Positions 1-9,860 of a DNA stretch of 33,933 nt are shown piece by piece (within the stretch, counting starts at the first letter, position 1; the number at the start of each line of letters is the position of its first letter). Made by a program: the position numbers and the translations under genes. This DNA comes from Gammaproteobacteria bacterium (GTDB lineage Bacteria; Pseudomonadota; Gammaproteobacteria; Chromatiales; Chromatiaceae), in NCBI GenBank assembly GCA_009929855.1, contig RZZN01000040.1:1-33933 (forward strand), given 5' to 3'. The notes under the pieces were generated by a model. That model worked only from the letters and a program-made list of their open reading frames with translations, was not told where the DNA came from and made no database searches.

Positions 1-2
1 CG

Positions 3-58
3 CCCCGACTCCCCTGAGGGGCCTTCGGCCCAGAGGAGTCGGGGCCTCCAGGCCCCGA
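3..58. other. Two overlapping GC-rich stem-loops
   Basis: Bases 3-12 pair perfectly with 35-44, and inside that loop GGCC at 20-23 pairs with 27-30. A second hairpin, 39-47 with 50-58, uses part of the same right arm, so the two folds exclude each other. They lie beyond the 3' end of yicC (minus strand) and past the heptamer repeats. There is no T-run on either side, so calling this an intrinsic terminator is only a guess; it may act as one for a gene left of the window. Confidence 0.45.
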
Positions 59-100
59 GTGAGGATCTTCTCGCGGCATCAGACCAGATCGCCGCTCCCT

Positions 101-163
101 TCTGCCTTCTGCCTTGGGCCTTGAGCCTTGAGCCTTGAGCCTTGAGCCTTGGGCCTTGGGCCT
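101..163. repeat. Heptanucleotide tandem repeat
   Basis: Nine back-to-back 7-bp units can be read: two TCTGCCT (101-114), one TGGGCCT, four TGAGCCT (122-149), and two TGGGCCT (150-163). A partial unit follows. The array sits 43 bp beyond the yicC stop codon. Seven-base arrays of this type resemble the short tandemly repeated sequences known in cyanobacteria and some other bacteria. Reading frames through it are repeat artefacts. Confidence 0.85.
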
Positions 164-206
164 TGGCTGAATCGGTTTCCCCATCCAGCCTCTCCCGCTG
201 GGTGGA

Positions 207-1073
207 CTACTCGAGATTCTGCACCTGCTCGCGCATCTGCTCGATCAAGACCTTCATCTCCACCGCCTCGCGGGTGACCTCGACATCGGCCGATTTGGAG
301 CCGAGCGTGTTGGCCTCGCGATTGAGCTCTTGCATCAGAAAATCCAGACGGCGTCCAACCGGCTCGTCACGCCTGAGCACTGAGCGAACCTCAGCCACAT
401 GCGCGGCGAGTCGATCCATCTCCTCGTCGACGTCCAAGCGTGCCGCGATCAAGGCCATCTCCTGCTCCAGACGGGTCGGATCAAGCTCGACACGCAGCTC
501 GGAGAGCCGGTCGGCCAGACGCTGGCGTACACCTTCCATCACTTGGGGAAGTCTGAGACGGACCCGCTCGACGCTGTCCTGAAGACGATCGCAACGCTCC
601 GCGAGCAGCACCGCGAGACGTTCGCCCTCGCGCTCGCGAGTGGCGAGCAGGGTGTCGATCGCGTGCTCGAGAAGCTCCAACGCGGCGGCCGTCACCTGAT
701 CCAGATCGGGATCCTGCTGCTGCAGCACGCCTGGCCAACGCAGCAGCTCGATCGGCGAGGGCTCGGCACCGCCGCCGACGAGCGCCCCGATCTCGTGGGA
801 AGCGGCCAGCAGCTGCTCGACGAATGGCCGATTGACACTGAGGCTACCGGCGAGACCGACAGCCGGGGCGAAGCGCAGCGCGCAGTCGAGCTTGCCGCGC
901 TGAAGCCGAGCGGCCAGGCGAGCACGAACATTGGGCTCGAGCACGCGCAGCTCCTCGGGCAGGCGCAGATGCGGCTCCAGATAGCGGTGATTGACAGCCC
1001 GCAGCTCCCAGGTCAACTCACCGAAATCCGCGGCGCGCGACTCACGCGCGAAGGCTGTCATACTCTTGATCAT
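207..1073 (-). CDS. yicC: YicC/YloC family endoribonuclease
   Basis: This 288-residue protein starts MIKSMTAFARES, the usual YicC N-terminus, and ends in the conserved region LGSKSADVEVTREAVEMKVL followed by an EQMREQVQNLE tail. YicC proteins have an N-terminal YicC-like domain (about residues 1-155) and a C-terminal DUF1732 domain (about 205-288). Members of the family have been linked to RNA cleavage and small-RNA turnover in the cytoplasm. The ATG at 1073 is chosen over an upstream in-frame start at 1109 because it matches the family and follows GAGGA at a suitable distance. The gene is divergent from the kinase gene; in related bacteria yicC also lies near rph. Confidence 0.93.
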   Translation of the reverse strand: MIKSMTAFARESRAADFGELTWELRAVNHRYLEPHLRLPEELRVLEPNVRARLAARLQRGKLDCALRFAPAVGLAGSLSVNRPFVEQLLAASHEIGALVGGGAEPSPIELLRWPGVLQQQDPDLDQVTAAALELLEHAIDTLLATREREGERLAVLLAERCDRLQDSVERVRLRLPQVMEGVRQRLADRLSELRVELDPTRLEQEMALIAARLDVDEEMDRLAAHVAEVRSVLRRDEPVGRRLDFLMQELNREANTLGSKSADVEVTREAVEMKVLIEQMREQVQNLE

Positions 1074-1206
1074 GGGGTGTTTCCTCGGAGGCCGCTGACG
1101 GCGGCCCAAGCGGGTGGCGGAATCCTCCGCGGCGGGGATGCACCAACTGGATTCCGATCGGATCGAGCCAGTATGCTAACCCATATGCAGATCGACAGGC
1201 ACGACC

Positions 1207-2163
1207 ATGGCCGCCGCGCGCGATAGCCTGCCCCCAGGAACCCAGCTGGGTCCCTATCGGATCGACAAGATGATTGCACAGGGTGGCTTCAGCTTGATCT
1301 ATCTGGCGATCGACGCGGAGAGCGGAGACGAGGTCTTGCTCAAGGAGTTCATGCCCAAGCTCATCGCCCGGCGCGATGCGCGGGGACGTGTGCTGCCGAT
1401 TGCGCCGAAATTCGCGGAAAATCTGCAGATTGGACGCAAGCTCTTCTTCCAGGAGGTCAAGGCGCTCGCCGCTGTGAAGCATCCATCGATCGTGCGGGTC
1501 CTGGATCTCTTTCTCGCCAACGAGACGGCCTATCTGGTGATGCCGAACGAGCGAGGACGCAATCTCGGCACCTATGTGCAGGATCGCCGCGGGCGGATCA
1601 GCACCACCTTCATCATCGAGGTCTTCGTGCCGATCCTCGAGGCCTTGGCGCTGCTGCATGGTCGCGGCATGGTCCATCTCGACGTGAAGCCGGGCAACAT
1701 CCATCTGCGTCACGGTAGCCGCCCCTTGCTGCTGGATCTGGGCGCAGTGCATCTACTGGCGCATGGCCAGGCGCGCGGCGGACAGGTGATCACGGGCGGC
1801 TATTCACCGGTCGAGCAGTATCGACGGGACGGACGAGTCGGCCCCTGGAGTGACGTCTATGCCGTCGGCGCCAGCATTCGAGCCTGCATGGAAGGACGTA
1901 TCCCCCAGCCCGCGCCCGAGCGCCAGCTCAAGGACGAGTTGATTCCGGCCACGATCGCACTGAAAAACCGGTATCCTTATGCCTTGCTCGAGCTGGTCGA
2001 CTGGGCGATGTCGATCGAGATCGAGGCCCGTCCCAAGGATGCCGGGGAGCTGCTCGCGGTGCTGCAGCGGCAGGTGGTGCGGCAATTGGACGCACTGGCA
2101 TCCGGGTCCATGACCGCGCCGGAGGAGTCCACATCGAGCAGTCGGAGTAATCGTCGCGACTGA
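1207..2163 (+). CDS. Hanks-type serine/threonine protein kinase
   Basis: This 318-residue cytoplasmic kinase has no membrane segment. The glycine-rich loop is GGFSLIYLA (residues 26-34), the ATP-binding lysine is K46 in LLKEFMP, and the helix-C glutamate is probably E83. The catalytic loop is HLDVKPGN (157-164), with D159, K161 and N164 present. The metal-binding motif is DLG (177-179) rather than DFG, and SPVEQY (200-205) stands where the APE segment normally is. The arginine of the HRD motif is replaced by leucine, so this is a non-RD kinase. The last 18 residues are Ser-rich and look disordered. It diverges from yicC and precedes rph. The substrate cannot be read from the sequence, and no partner phosphatase gene is in the window. 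Confidence 0.88.
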   Translation: MAAARDSLPPGTQLGPYRIDKMIAQGGFSLIYLAIDAESGDEVLLKEFMPKLIARRDARGRVLPIAPKFAENLQIGRKLFFQEVKALAAVKHPSIVRVLDLFLANETAYLVMPNERGRNLGTYVQDRRGRISTTFIIEVFVPILEALALLHGRGMVHLDVKPGNIHLRHGSRPLLLDLGAVHLLAHGQARGGQVITGGYSPVEQYRRDGRVGPWSDVYAVGASIRACMEGRIPQPAPERQLKDELIPATIALKNRYPYALLELVDWAMSIEIEARPKDAGELLAVLQRQVVRQLDALASGSMTAPEESTSSSRSNRRD

Positions 2164-2282
2164 ATCCAGTGACCCCGCAGGCGTGCGGTCAGACCGAACG
2201 AGGGTGCGCGCGCCGCCGCGAGATGAAGGATCGCGCGCAGTCGAATCCAATCGCCGATCGAGTCAACATCCACCCCGATACC

Positions 2283-3029
2283 ATGATAGATGCCCCTGAC
2301 CAACCGACCATCCGGCCATCGCGCCGCCGACCCGATGAGCTGCGCGCGATCCGCCTGACACGCGGCTTCACGCGCCATGCCGAGGGCTCGGTGCTGATCG
2401 AGCTTGGCGAGACGCGCGTCCTCTGCACGGCGAGCGTGGAGTCACAGATCCCCCCCTTTCTCAAGGGTCGCGGACAGGGCTGGGTGACGGCCGAGTACGG
2501 CATGCTCCCGCGCGCGACCGATCAGCGCACCCCCCGCGAGGCCACACGCGGCAAGCAGGGTGGACGAACACTGGAGATCCAGCGCCTGATCGGGCGCGCC
2601 TTGCGTGCCGCGGTCGATCTGCCGGCACTCGGCGAGCGCTCCATCACGCTCGACTGTGACGTCCTGCAAGCCGATGGCGGCACCCGCACCGCCGCCATCA
2701 GCGGCGCCTGGGTGGCCTTGCGCGATGCCATCGATTCACTCTTGGCCCGCGGCGAGCTTGCGGCCGACCCGCTGCGCGCCCAGATCGCCGCCGTGTCGGT
2801 CGGGATCGTTCGGGGGGTTGCGGTCCTCGACCTCGACTATGCCGAGGATGCCACGGCCGCGACCGACATGAACCTGGTGATGGACGAGACCGGCCGTTTC
2901 ATCGAGGTGCAGGGGACCGCGGAGGGCGCACCCTTCAGCCGGGCCGAGCTCGATGCCTTGCTCGCGCTCGGCGAGACCGGTATCCGAGCCATCCAGCGGG
3001 CGCAGCGCGACGCGCTGCACGCCCGTTGA
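2283..3029 (+). CDS. rph: Ribonuclease PH
   Basis: The product is a 248-residue phosphorolytic 3'-5' exoribonuclease that trims tRNA 3' ends and acts as a ring-shaped hexamer. Family sequences are visible: [11 protein letters not shown] near the N-terminus, [55 protein letters not shown] at the phosphate site, and acidic residues in [18 protein letters not shown]. The longer frame from 2169 was rejected because RNase PH normally begins only a few residues before RPS. The ATG at 2283 has no strong ribosome-binding site, so the exact start is uncertain. The stop codon overlaps the ribosome-binding region of rdgB, which implies co-expression. Confidence 0.95.
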   Translation: MIDAPDQPTIRPSRRRPDELRAIRLTRGFTRHAEGSVLIELGETRVLCTASVESQIPPFLKGRGQGWVTAEYGMLPRATDQRTPREATRGKQGGRTLEIQRLIGRALRAAVDLPALGERSITLDCDVLQADGGTRTAAISGAWVALRDAIDSLLARGELAADPLRAQIAAVSVGIVRGVAVLDLDYAEDATAATDMNLVMDETGRFIEVQGTAEGAPFSRAELDALLALGETGIRAIQRAQRDALHAR

Positions 3030-3039
3030 GGAGCACGCC

Positions 3040-3666
3040 ATGACACACACACATGCCGGCGAATCGATCGTCCTGGCCAGCAACAATCCGGGCAAGGTCC
3101 GGGAGATCAACCAGCTGCTCGCCGATGCGCGCATCCGGGTGGTGCCGCAGCAAGATCATGCCGTCCCCGAGGTGGAGGAGACCGGTCTGACCTTCGTCGA
3201 GAACGCCATCCTCAAGGCTCGCCATGCCGCGCGTCACAGCGGTCTGGCCGCGATCGCCGATGATTCTGGACTGGAGGTCGACGCGCTGGCGGGCGCGCCC
3301 GGGATCTATTCGGCACGCTATGCCGGGATCGGGGCATCCGATCACGCCAATCTCATGAAGCTGTTGGCCGATCTGGAAGGCGTCGCCGAGTCCGAGCGCA
3401 CGGCCCGCTTCCAATGCATTCTGGTCTATCTGCGCCATCCCGCGGATCCGACGCCACTGATCTGCCAGGGCACCTGGGAGGGCATGATCCTGACCGCGCC
3501 ACGCGGCGTGCACGGCTTCGGCTATGACCCGATCTTCTGGGTTCCGACACACGGCTGTAGCTCGGCCGAGCTGGACCCAGCGACCAAGAACCAGCTCAGT
3601 CATCGCGGGCAGGCCCTGCGCCAACTGCGCGCCTTGTTGGGAGATGGCCAGGATGGGACCCACTGA
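3040..3666 (+). CDS. rdgB: dITP/XTP pyrophosphatase (RdgB/HAM1)
   Basis: This 208-residue house-cleaning enzyme hydrolyses dITP, dXTP and ITP to monophosphates and so keeps deaminated purines out of DNA. Diagnostic segments are SNNPGKVREI, FVENAILKARHAA, ADDSGLEVDAL followed by GAPGIYSARYAG, GFGYDPIFWVP, and SHRGQALRQL near the C-terminus. The ATG at 3040 follows TTGAGGAG, which overlaps the rph stop codon; the upstream frame start at 2953 lies inside rph and is rejected. The 3' end overlaps yggS by 14 bp. Confidence 0.95.
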   Translation: MTHTHAGESIVLASNNPGKVREINQLLADARIRVVPQQDHAVPEVEETGLTFVENAILKARHAARHSGLAAIADDSGLEVDALAGAPGIYSARYAGIGASDHANLMKLLADLEGVAESERTARFQCILVYLRHPADPTPLICQGTWEGMILTAPRGVHGFGYDPIFWVPTHGCSSAELDPATKNQLSHRGQALRQLRALLGDGQDGTH

Positions 3667-4366
3667 CGATCAGGATGAAATGATCGCGCGGCGTCTAGCC
3701 GCGGTGCACGCGCGGATCCGTGCCGCCGCCGTGCGCGCGGGTCGCGCGCCTGAGCAGATCAGACTGCTGGCGGTGAGCAAGACCCACGAGGAGGCAGCGA
3801 TCCGCGCCGCCTACGCGGCCGGACAGCGTGCCTTTGGCGAGAGCTATGTCCAGGAGGCCATCGCCAAGATCCCGCGCCTGGCCGATCTGACCGAGATCGA
3901 CTGGCATTTCATCGGACAGGTGCAGGCCAACAAGACGCGACGCATCGCCACGCACTTCCATTGGGTCCACGGATTGGCGGATCCGGAGCATGCGCGACGA
4001 CTGAGCGAGCAGCGTCCGGCGGACTGGCCAGCACTCCAGGTCTGCATCCAGGTCAATCTCAGCGGGGAGTCCACCAAGGGCGGGGTCGAGCCGGACCAGG
4101 TCCAATCGCTGATCGAGCACTGCGCGGCCCTGCCCGGCCTCCAGGTGCGCGGTCTGATGACCTTGCCGGCACCGGTCGAAGGCGAGGCGGCCCAGCGCAT
4201 TCCCTTTCGCGCCTTGCGGCTTCTGCGCGACCGGCTGGCCACGCCCGAGCGCCCGCTCGACTGTCTCTCGATGGGGATGTCGGATGATCTGGAGGCGGCG
4301 ATCCTCGAGGGCGCGACGCTCGTGCGCATCGGCACGGCGGTGTTCGGGGCGCGCAACATCGGCTGA
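3653..4366 (+). CDS. yggS: YggS family PLP-binding homeostasis protein
   Basis: The protein has 237 residues, close to the usual 230-235. YggS is a single-domain alanine-racemase-like barrel that carries pyridoxal phosphate without a known catalytic reaction and balances vitamin B6 and amino acid pools. The PLP lysine is K43 in LLAVSKTHE. FGESYVQEA, WHFIGQVQANK, a QVNLSGESTKGG segment, LPGLQVRGLMTLP, LSMGMSDDLEAAI and RIGTAVFGARN follow in family order. The start at 3653 has GGGAG nine bases upstream; 3680 is an alternative. The gene order yggS-proC-yggT is widely conserved. Confidence 0.94.
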   Translation: MGPTDDQDEMIARRLAAVHARIRAAAVRAGRAPEQIRLLAVSKTHEEAAIRAAYAAGQRAFGESYVQEAIAKIPRLADLTEIDWHFIGQVQANKTRRIATHFHWVHGLADPEHARRLSEQRPADWPALQVCIQVNLSGESTKGGVEPDQVQSLIEHCAALPGLQVRGLMTLPAPVEGEAAQRIPFRALRLLRDRLATPERPLDCLSMGMSDDLEAAILEGATLVRIGTAVFGARNIG

Positions 4367-4400
4367 TCGGTCCCCAGGTGCACTGGTCATGCCGATCAGC
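4362..4400. other. Stem-loop at the yggS stop codon
   Basis: GCTGATCGG (4362-4370) pairs perfectly with CCGATCAGC (4392-4400). Inside the 21-base loop, CCAG pairs with CTGG, so a stacked hairpin can form. The yggS stop codon lies within the left arm. No T-run follows, so it may act as an mRNA 3'-end stabiliser or a partial, Rho-linked terminator between yggS and proC rather than a classic terminator. Confidence 0.5.
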
Positions 4401-4484
4401 GGCGAGTCCAGATCCAGCGCGCCGCGCTGACTGATCCATACACATTGACTCGGAATCAGCCCATACATCTTTGCAGGGGTCGAC

Positions 4485-5315
4485 ATGACAACTACCAGGA
4501 TTGCCTTTATCGGTGGCGGCAATATGGCCACGAGTCTGATCGCCGGTCTGGTCGCCGACGGTTACACGCCCGCGACCCTGCGGGTCTCGGATCCCAGTCC
4601 GGATCGTCGCGATCTGCTGGCCGGGCGCTATGGTGTCCAGACCTTCGCCAGCAACCTCGAGGCACTGACGGACGCCGACACTCTGGTGCTCTGCGTCAAG
4701 CCCCAACTCGCGGCGCAGGTCTGCACCGAGATCGCCGCGGCGGTCGCGGTCACACGCCCATTGGTGATCTCGGTCATGGCCGGGGTGCCGGAGCAGGCGA
4801 TCCAGCGTTGGCTGGGCGGGAACCCGCCGGTGGTGCGGGCGATGCCCAACACGCCGGCCATGGTGCAGACCGGGGCGATCGGTCTGCATGCCAGCCCGGA
4901 GGTCGGCGAGGATGAGCGCAACCGCGCCGAGACCATCCTGCGCGCGGTCGGTCTCACCCGCTGGGTCGAGACCGAGTCTCAGATCGATGCCGTGACCGCG
5001 GTATCCGGGAGTGGACCAGCCTATTTCTTTCTCTTGATGGAGGCACTGGAGGAGGCCGGCATCGCCCTCGGGCTCGATCCTGAGACCGCCCGACTCCTGA
5101 CGATCCAGACCGCGCTCGGCGCGGCCAAGATGGCGGTGGAAAGCGAAGATACACCCGGACGGCTGCGCGAGCGCGTGACCTCGCCGGGCGGCACCACCGA
5201 GCGCGCGCTCGAGCATCTGCTCAAGGCCGACCTGCATGCACTGATGAAACGGGCATCGCGCGCGGCCCACGATCGCTCGGTGGAGATCTCACACAGTCTA
5301 GCGGAGCAGTCATGA
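4485..5315 (+). CDS. proC: Pyrroline-5-carboxylate reductase
   Basis: This 276-residue enzyme performs the last step of proline synthesis, the NAD(P)H-dependent reduction of pyrroline-5-carboxylate. The N-terminal Rossmann fold shows IAFIGGGNMATSLI. CVKPQ and MPNTPAMVQTGAIGL lie in the middle, and the C-terminal helical dimer domain has AVSGSGPAYFFLLMEAL and RERVTSPGGTTERAL. An AGGGG ribosome-binding site precedes the ATG. The stop overlaps the yggT start as ATGA, which indicates translational coupling. Confidence 0.96.
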   Translation: MTTTRIAFIGGGNMATSLIAGLVADGYTPATLRVSDPSPDRRDLLAGRYGVQTFASNLEALTDADTLVLCVKPQLAAQVCTEIAAAVAVTRPLVISVMAGVPEQAIQRWLGGNPPVVRAMPNTPAMVQTGAIGLHASPEVGEDERNRAETILRAVGLTRWVETESQIDAVTAVSGSGPAYFFLLMEALEEAGIALGLDPETARLLTIQTALGAAKMAVESEDTPGRLRERVTSPGGTTERALEHLLKADLHALMKRASRAAHDRSVEISHSLAEQS

Positions 5316-5887
5316 GCACATCCTATCTGACCAACCCGCTGGTCTTTCTGATCCAGACCCTGTTCGGGCTCTACATCCTGGTGGTGGCGATCCGTTTCCT
5401 GCTCCAGTGGGCACGGGCTGATTTCTACAACCCCATCTCGCAATTCGTGGTCAAGCTGACCTCGCCGGCCCTGCGTCCGTTGCGTCGGCTGATCCCGGGT
5501 TATGGGGGGGTCGACCTCTCGGCACTGGTCCTGGCCTGGCTCTTGAAATCAGTCGAGCTGGCGCTGCTGGTCCTGGTGCTGAATGCCGGCGTCTCCTTCC
5601 TCGGGGCGCTGCTGTGGTCGCTGCCGGCGCTGGTGGAGCTCTTCATCAACATCTTCCTGTTCGCGATCCTGATCCGTGTCATCCTCAGCTGGGTGAATCC
5701 AGACCCATACAACCCGGCCGTGGCGCTCCTGACCCGCCTCACCGACCCCATCACGCGCCCAGCACAGCGCATGATCCAACCGATCGGAGGGATCGATCTT
5801 TCGCCCATGGCGGTGCTCATCGGCTTGGTGCTGCTGGAGATGCTGCTGGTGCCGCCGCTCAAATGGCTGGTCGGCAGCCCATTCTGA
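5312..5887 (+). CDS. yggT: YggT family integral membrane protein
   Basis: This 191-residue inner-membrane protein contains two copies of the YGGT repeat. Residues about 5-90 contain RFLLQWARADFYNPISQFVV followed by TSPALRPLRRLIPG, and residues about 100-190 contain IRVILSWVNPDPYNPAVALL and TRLTDPITRPAQRMI. Each half has two hydrophobic stretches, giving about four membrane segments. The family has been tied to osmotic or potassium homeostasis and, as YlmG, to cell division or organelle distribution, but no precise function is settled. It overlaps proC by four bases. Confidence 0.93.
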   Translation: MSTSYLTNPLVFLIQTLFGLYILVVAIRFLLQWARADFYNPISQFVVKLTSPALRPLRRLIPGYGGVDLSALVLAWLLKSVELALLVLVLNAGVSFLGALLWSLPALVELFINIFLFAILIRVILSWVNPDPYNPAVALLTRLTDPITRPAQRMIQPIGGIDLSPMAVLIGLVLLEMLLVPPLKWLVGSPF

Positions 5888-5915
5888 AGGCGTCTCGGGA
5901 AACGGCGAGCACGCG

Positions 5916-6212
5916 ATGTCCTGGTATCGCTGGAGCGGTGACGATCTGGAGCTGGCCTTGCGCGTGCAACCGCGCGCGCCGAAGGATGCCTTTCTGGGTC
6001 CGCGGGGCGACCATTACCGGGTCGCCATCAAGGCGCCGCCGGTCGAGGGCAAGGCGAATGCGGCCTTGCGACGCTTCCTTGCCGAGGCCTTCGGTGTCGC
6101 GCCTGCGCGGGTGACCTTGATCGGCGGCGAGCAGGCCCGATACAAGAGGGTCAGGATAGAAGATCCCCGAATCGTGCCGATCGCGCTCGAGCCGCCCACG
6201 CCTGGGACATGA
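5916..6212 (+). CDS. yggU: DUF167 (YggU) family protein
   Basis: This small soluble protein of 98 residues has the typical DUF167 pattern: LRVQPRAPKDAFLG near the start, the conserved KAPPVEGKANAALRRFLAEA helix region, and VTLIGGEQARYKRVRI. No enzymatic role is established for the family. It lies 28 bp after yggT in the usual order, so it very likely shares the same transcript. It starts MSWYRWSGDDLEL. Confidence 0.92.
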   Translation: MSWYRWSGDDLELALRVQPRAPKDAFLGPRGDHYRVAIKAPPVEGKANAALRRFLAEAFGVAPARVTLIGGEQARYKRVRIEDPRIVPIALEPPTPGT

Positions 6213-6261
6213 GCAGGCGCTCGGGTGCCGATTCATTCTCACTCACACACGAGGTTTCAGC

Positions 6262-6708
6262 ATGCGTATCCAATGGACCCAACCCCTGGTGCTCGCCGCC
6301 GCGCTCCTCGCCACCCAGGTCGCCGGCGCGGACAGCCCGCTGGTCGTGGGCGAATACAGCATCTATTACAACACCAACAGCGCCGCGACTCTCGATCCCA
6401 AGATCGCCGAGGCCCATGGCATCCAGCGCAGCAAGCTCAACGGACTGCTCAACGTGACGGTCCTGCGGACCGCGGATCCGGGCCAGCCACGGCATGTCAT
6501 CGCCCAGGTCGAGTCGACCGCGCGCAGTGGCGACGGCCCCGCGAGCCCTATCGGCATGCGCGAGATTCGCGTCGGCGAGGCGGTCTCCTATCTCGGACAG
6601 TTCCCGATCCAGGATCAGCAGGTCATCGACTTCGCGATCCAGGTCAAGCCGGCGGGTGTCACCGAGCCCATGAGGATCGATCTGCGCGAGCAGTTCTTCA
6701 CCGACTGA
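6262..6708 (+). CDS. Exported DUF4426 domain protein
   Basis: This 148-residue protein has an N-terminal signal peptide (MRIQWTQPLVLAAALLATQV, cleavage probably after AGA at residue 23) and is probably periplasmic. The mature part has the DUF4426 features GEYSIYYNTN, DPKIAEAHGIQRSK and LNVTVL, and ends in LREQFFTD. No function is known for the family. In Pseudomonas this gene sits close to rdgB, metXW and the yggS-proC-yggT group; here metXW is missing. The start is fixed by an ACGAGGT ribosome-binding site at 6250-6256 and by the signal peptide. The gene converges on the TauE/SafE-type gene. Confidence 0.88.
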   Translation: MRIQWTQPLVLAAALLATQVAGADSPLVVGEYSIYYNTNSAATLDPKIAEAHGIQRSKLNGLLNVTVLRTADPGQPRHVIAQVESTARSGDGPASPIGMREIRVGEAVSYLGQFPIQDQQVIDFAIQVKPAGVTEPMRIDLREQFFTD

Positions 6709-6731
6709 TCGCCCTCCAGCGACCTGATCGC

Positions 6732-6753
6732 CCCGCTCGCCGAGTCGGGCGGG
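6732..6753. terminator. Weak stem-loop between convergent genes
   Basis: CCCGC (6732-6736) can pair with GCGGG (6749-6753) in the short gap between two convergent genes. The stem is only five pairs and there is no T-run, so a two-way terminator role is plausible from position but weak. Confidence 0.25.
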
Positions 6754-6755
6754 CC

Positions 6756-7454
6756 TCACAGTGTCTCGGCCAGCAGTCCCCACAAGACCTGGATGCCGAA
6801 GCCCATCACCAACAGTCCAGCGACCTGTCTGACCCAAGCCCGCTCGGCGATGCGGGCCGCCGCGCCGGCGAGTAGACCAATGCCGATGAGATTCGGGAGT
6901 GTGCCGACGCCAAAGGCGAGCATGACCAGCGCGCCCTTGACCGGACTGCCGGTCGCCACCGCCGTGATGAGCACACTGTAGACCAGACCGCATGGGATCC
7001 AGGCCCAGAGATAGCCGAGCGCCGCCGCCTGCAAGGGGCCGCGCACCGGCAGGAAACGCCGACCCAGCGGCTCGATCCGGCGCCATAGCAGCACACCCAG
7101 ACGCTCGAGACCGGCGATCAAGCGCCACCAGCCACCCAGATAGAGCCCGAGCAACAGCATCACGACACCGGCCACACCATAGAGGATTCGCTGCACCACC
7201 TGGTAGGCGTCAAGCTGGAGCAGGACCGCGCCGAGACCTCCGAACAGCGCCCCGGCGGTCGCGTACCCGGCGATGCGCGCCAGGTTGTAGAGGATCTGAT
7301 AGGGCAGCATCAGCGCTGGATCTTGGCGGATGCGCGGCCCCAGACCCATGGTCAGTGTCCCGACCAGACCGCCACACATCGACAGACAGTGCACGCCGCC
7401 CAACAGACCGACCACGAACGCGGTGAGATAGATGCCAAGTGTGGAGGTGATCAT
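6756..7454 (-). CDS. TauE/SafE or DsbD_2-type membrane transporter
   Basis: This 232-residue inner-membrane protein has about six hydrophobic segments. The N-terminus contains VGLLGGVHCLSMCGG, the cysteine motif (HCxxMCGG) typical of the branch annotated as sulfite exporter TauE/SafE family or cytochrome c biogenesis DsbD_2. A second cysteine lies in WAWIPCGLVYSVL. Relatives often sit near cytochrome oxidase assembly or metal transporter genes, so metal or thiol transport is as likely as sulfite export; here it stands alone. The ATG at 7454 fits the family N-terminus. An in-frame TTG at 7490, with GAGGT upstream, would add 12 residues. Confidence 0.82.
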   Translation of the reverse strand: MITSTLGIYLTAFVVGLLGGVHCLSMCGGLVGTLTMGLGPRIRQDPALMLPYQILYNLARIAGYATAGALFGGLGAVLLQLDAYQVVQRILYGVAGVVMLLLGLYLGGWWRLIAGLERLGVLLWRRIEPLGRRFLPVRGPLQAAALGYLWAWIPCGLVYSVLITAVATGSPVKGALVMLAFGVGTLPNLIGIGLLAGAAARIAERAWVRQVAGLLVMGFGIQVLWGLLAETL

Positions 7455-7635
7455 ACGAGTGGAGCGCGTGCGTGGCAGGTCGTCGATCAATCGATCCGCG
7501 ACCTCGGTCAGCCTGCGCGGGCCAAGGGCGATCGACAGCCAGCGCGATCATAACACCATCGGCACGCCCTGCCCGCTTGAGCTGATGCGCGCGCCGCGCT
7601 TCAGCCGTTTGCGCATCGCCACCCGCTCTCGCTTC

Positions 7636-7678
7636 CAGGGATGACTCCAGGGGGCCGACTCCCTGGGCATCGGCCCCC
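7636..7678. promoter_or_regulatory. Alternative hairpins in the pyrE upstream region
   Basis: The 337 bp between the TauE/SafE-type gene and pyrE hold no convincing gene. GGGGGCCGA (7650-7658) pairs perfectly with TCGGCCCCC (7670-7678), loop 11. CCAGGG (7636-7641) can instead pair with CCCTGG (7661-7666), which lies in that loop. A short direct repeat, GCCACCCAG, occurs twice near 7700-7720. Competing stems ahead of pyrE recall attenuation, but no T-run follows the main hairpin, so a regulatory role is unproven. Confidence 0.35.
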
Positions 7679-7791
7679 ATGTCGCGGATCCTCACCCGGT
7701 TCGCCACCCAGTTTGCCACCCAGATCGCCGCGATTCGTGATACCGTCATCGTGCAGGGTCGGCATCGGCTCGACGTTCGTCAAGGCAGCTC

Positions 7792-9335
<1,544 letters not shown>

Positions 9336-9384
9336 TCACTCGGGTGAATCTGTGATGGGATGGACGCCGAGGGGCGTGGGTGAA

Positions 9385-9843
9385 TCAGGTGCTTCCGGTG
9401 TGGCCGAACCCGCCGCTGCCGCGCGTGGAGGCGGCGAAGTCATCGACCAACCGCAGCTCGGCCTGGAGGACGGGCACCAGGACCAATTGGGCGATCCGCT
9501 CCCCGACGGCGATCCGGAAGGGCGCCGTGCCGCGGTTCCAGCAGGAGACGAGGAGCGGCCCTTGATAGTCCGAATCGATCAGACCGACCAGGTTCCCAAG
9601 CACGATGCCATGTCGATGACCCAGACCGGAGCGTGGCAGGAGCAAGCCGGCCAGATTGCGCGCGGCGATGTGGACGGCCAATCCAGTCGGCAGCAGCCGC
9701 GCATCGCCAGGGGCCAGATCGAGCGGCTCATCCAACATGGCACGCAGGTCGAGCCCGGCCGAGCCACTGGTCGCATACTGCGGCAACGGAAAATCACGCC
9801 CCAGTCGGGGGTCGAGGATCTTGACCTCAAGTGGATGCGACAT
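9385..9843 (-). CDS. dut: dUTP diphosphatase
   Basis: This 152-residue trimeric enzyme hydrolyses dUTP to dUMP, limiting uracil in DNA and feeding dTMP synthesis. All five dUTPase motifs are seen: [56 protein letters not shown] and [10 protein letters not shown] at the C-terminus. The start [14 protein letters not shown] at 9843 matches the family; the longer frame from 9984 would run into coaBC and is rejected. It follows coaBC by 17 bp. Confidence 0.96.
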   Translation of the reverse strand: MSHPLEVKILDPRLGRDFPLPQYATSGSAGLDLRAMLDEPLDLAPGDARLLPTGLAVHIAARNLAGLLLPRSGLGHRHGIVLGNLVGLIDSDYQGPLLVSCWNRGTAPFRIAVGERIAQLVLVPVLQAELRLVDDFAASTRGSGGFGHTGST

Positions 9844-9860
9844 GGCGGATGGATCCAGTC

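Noticed and set aside
3-44. Strong intrinsic terminator for yicC
   Set aside because: The stem is convincing but there is no T-run in either direction and it is 163 bp beyond the gene, so only a stem-loop is reported.
142-582. Ser/Arg-rich frame on the plus strand starting in the heptamer array
   Set aside because: It is antisense to yicC and its sequence is the low-complexity shadow of a high-GC gene.
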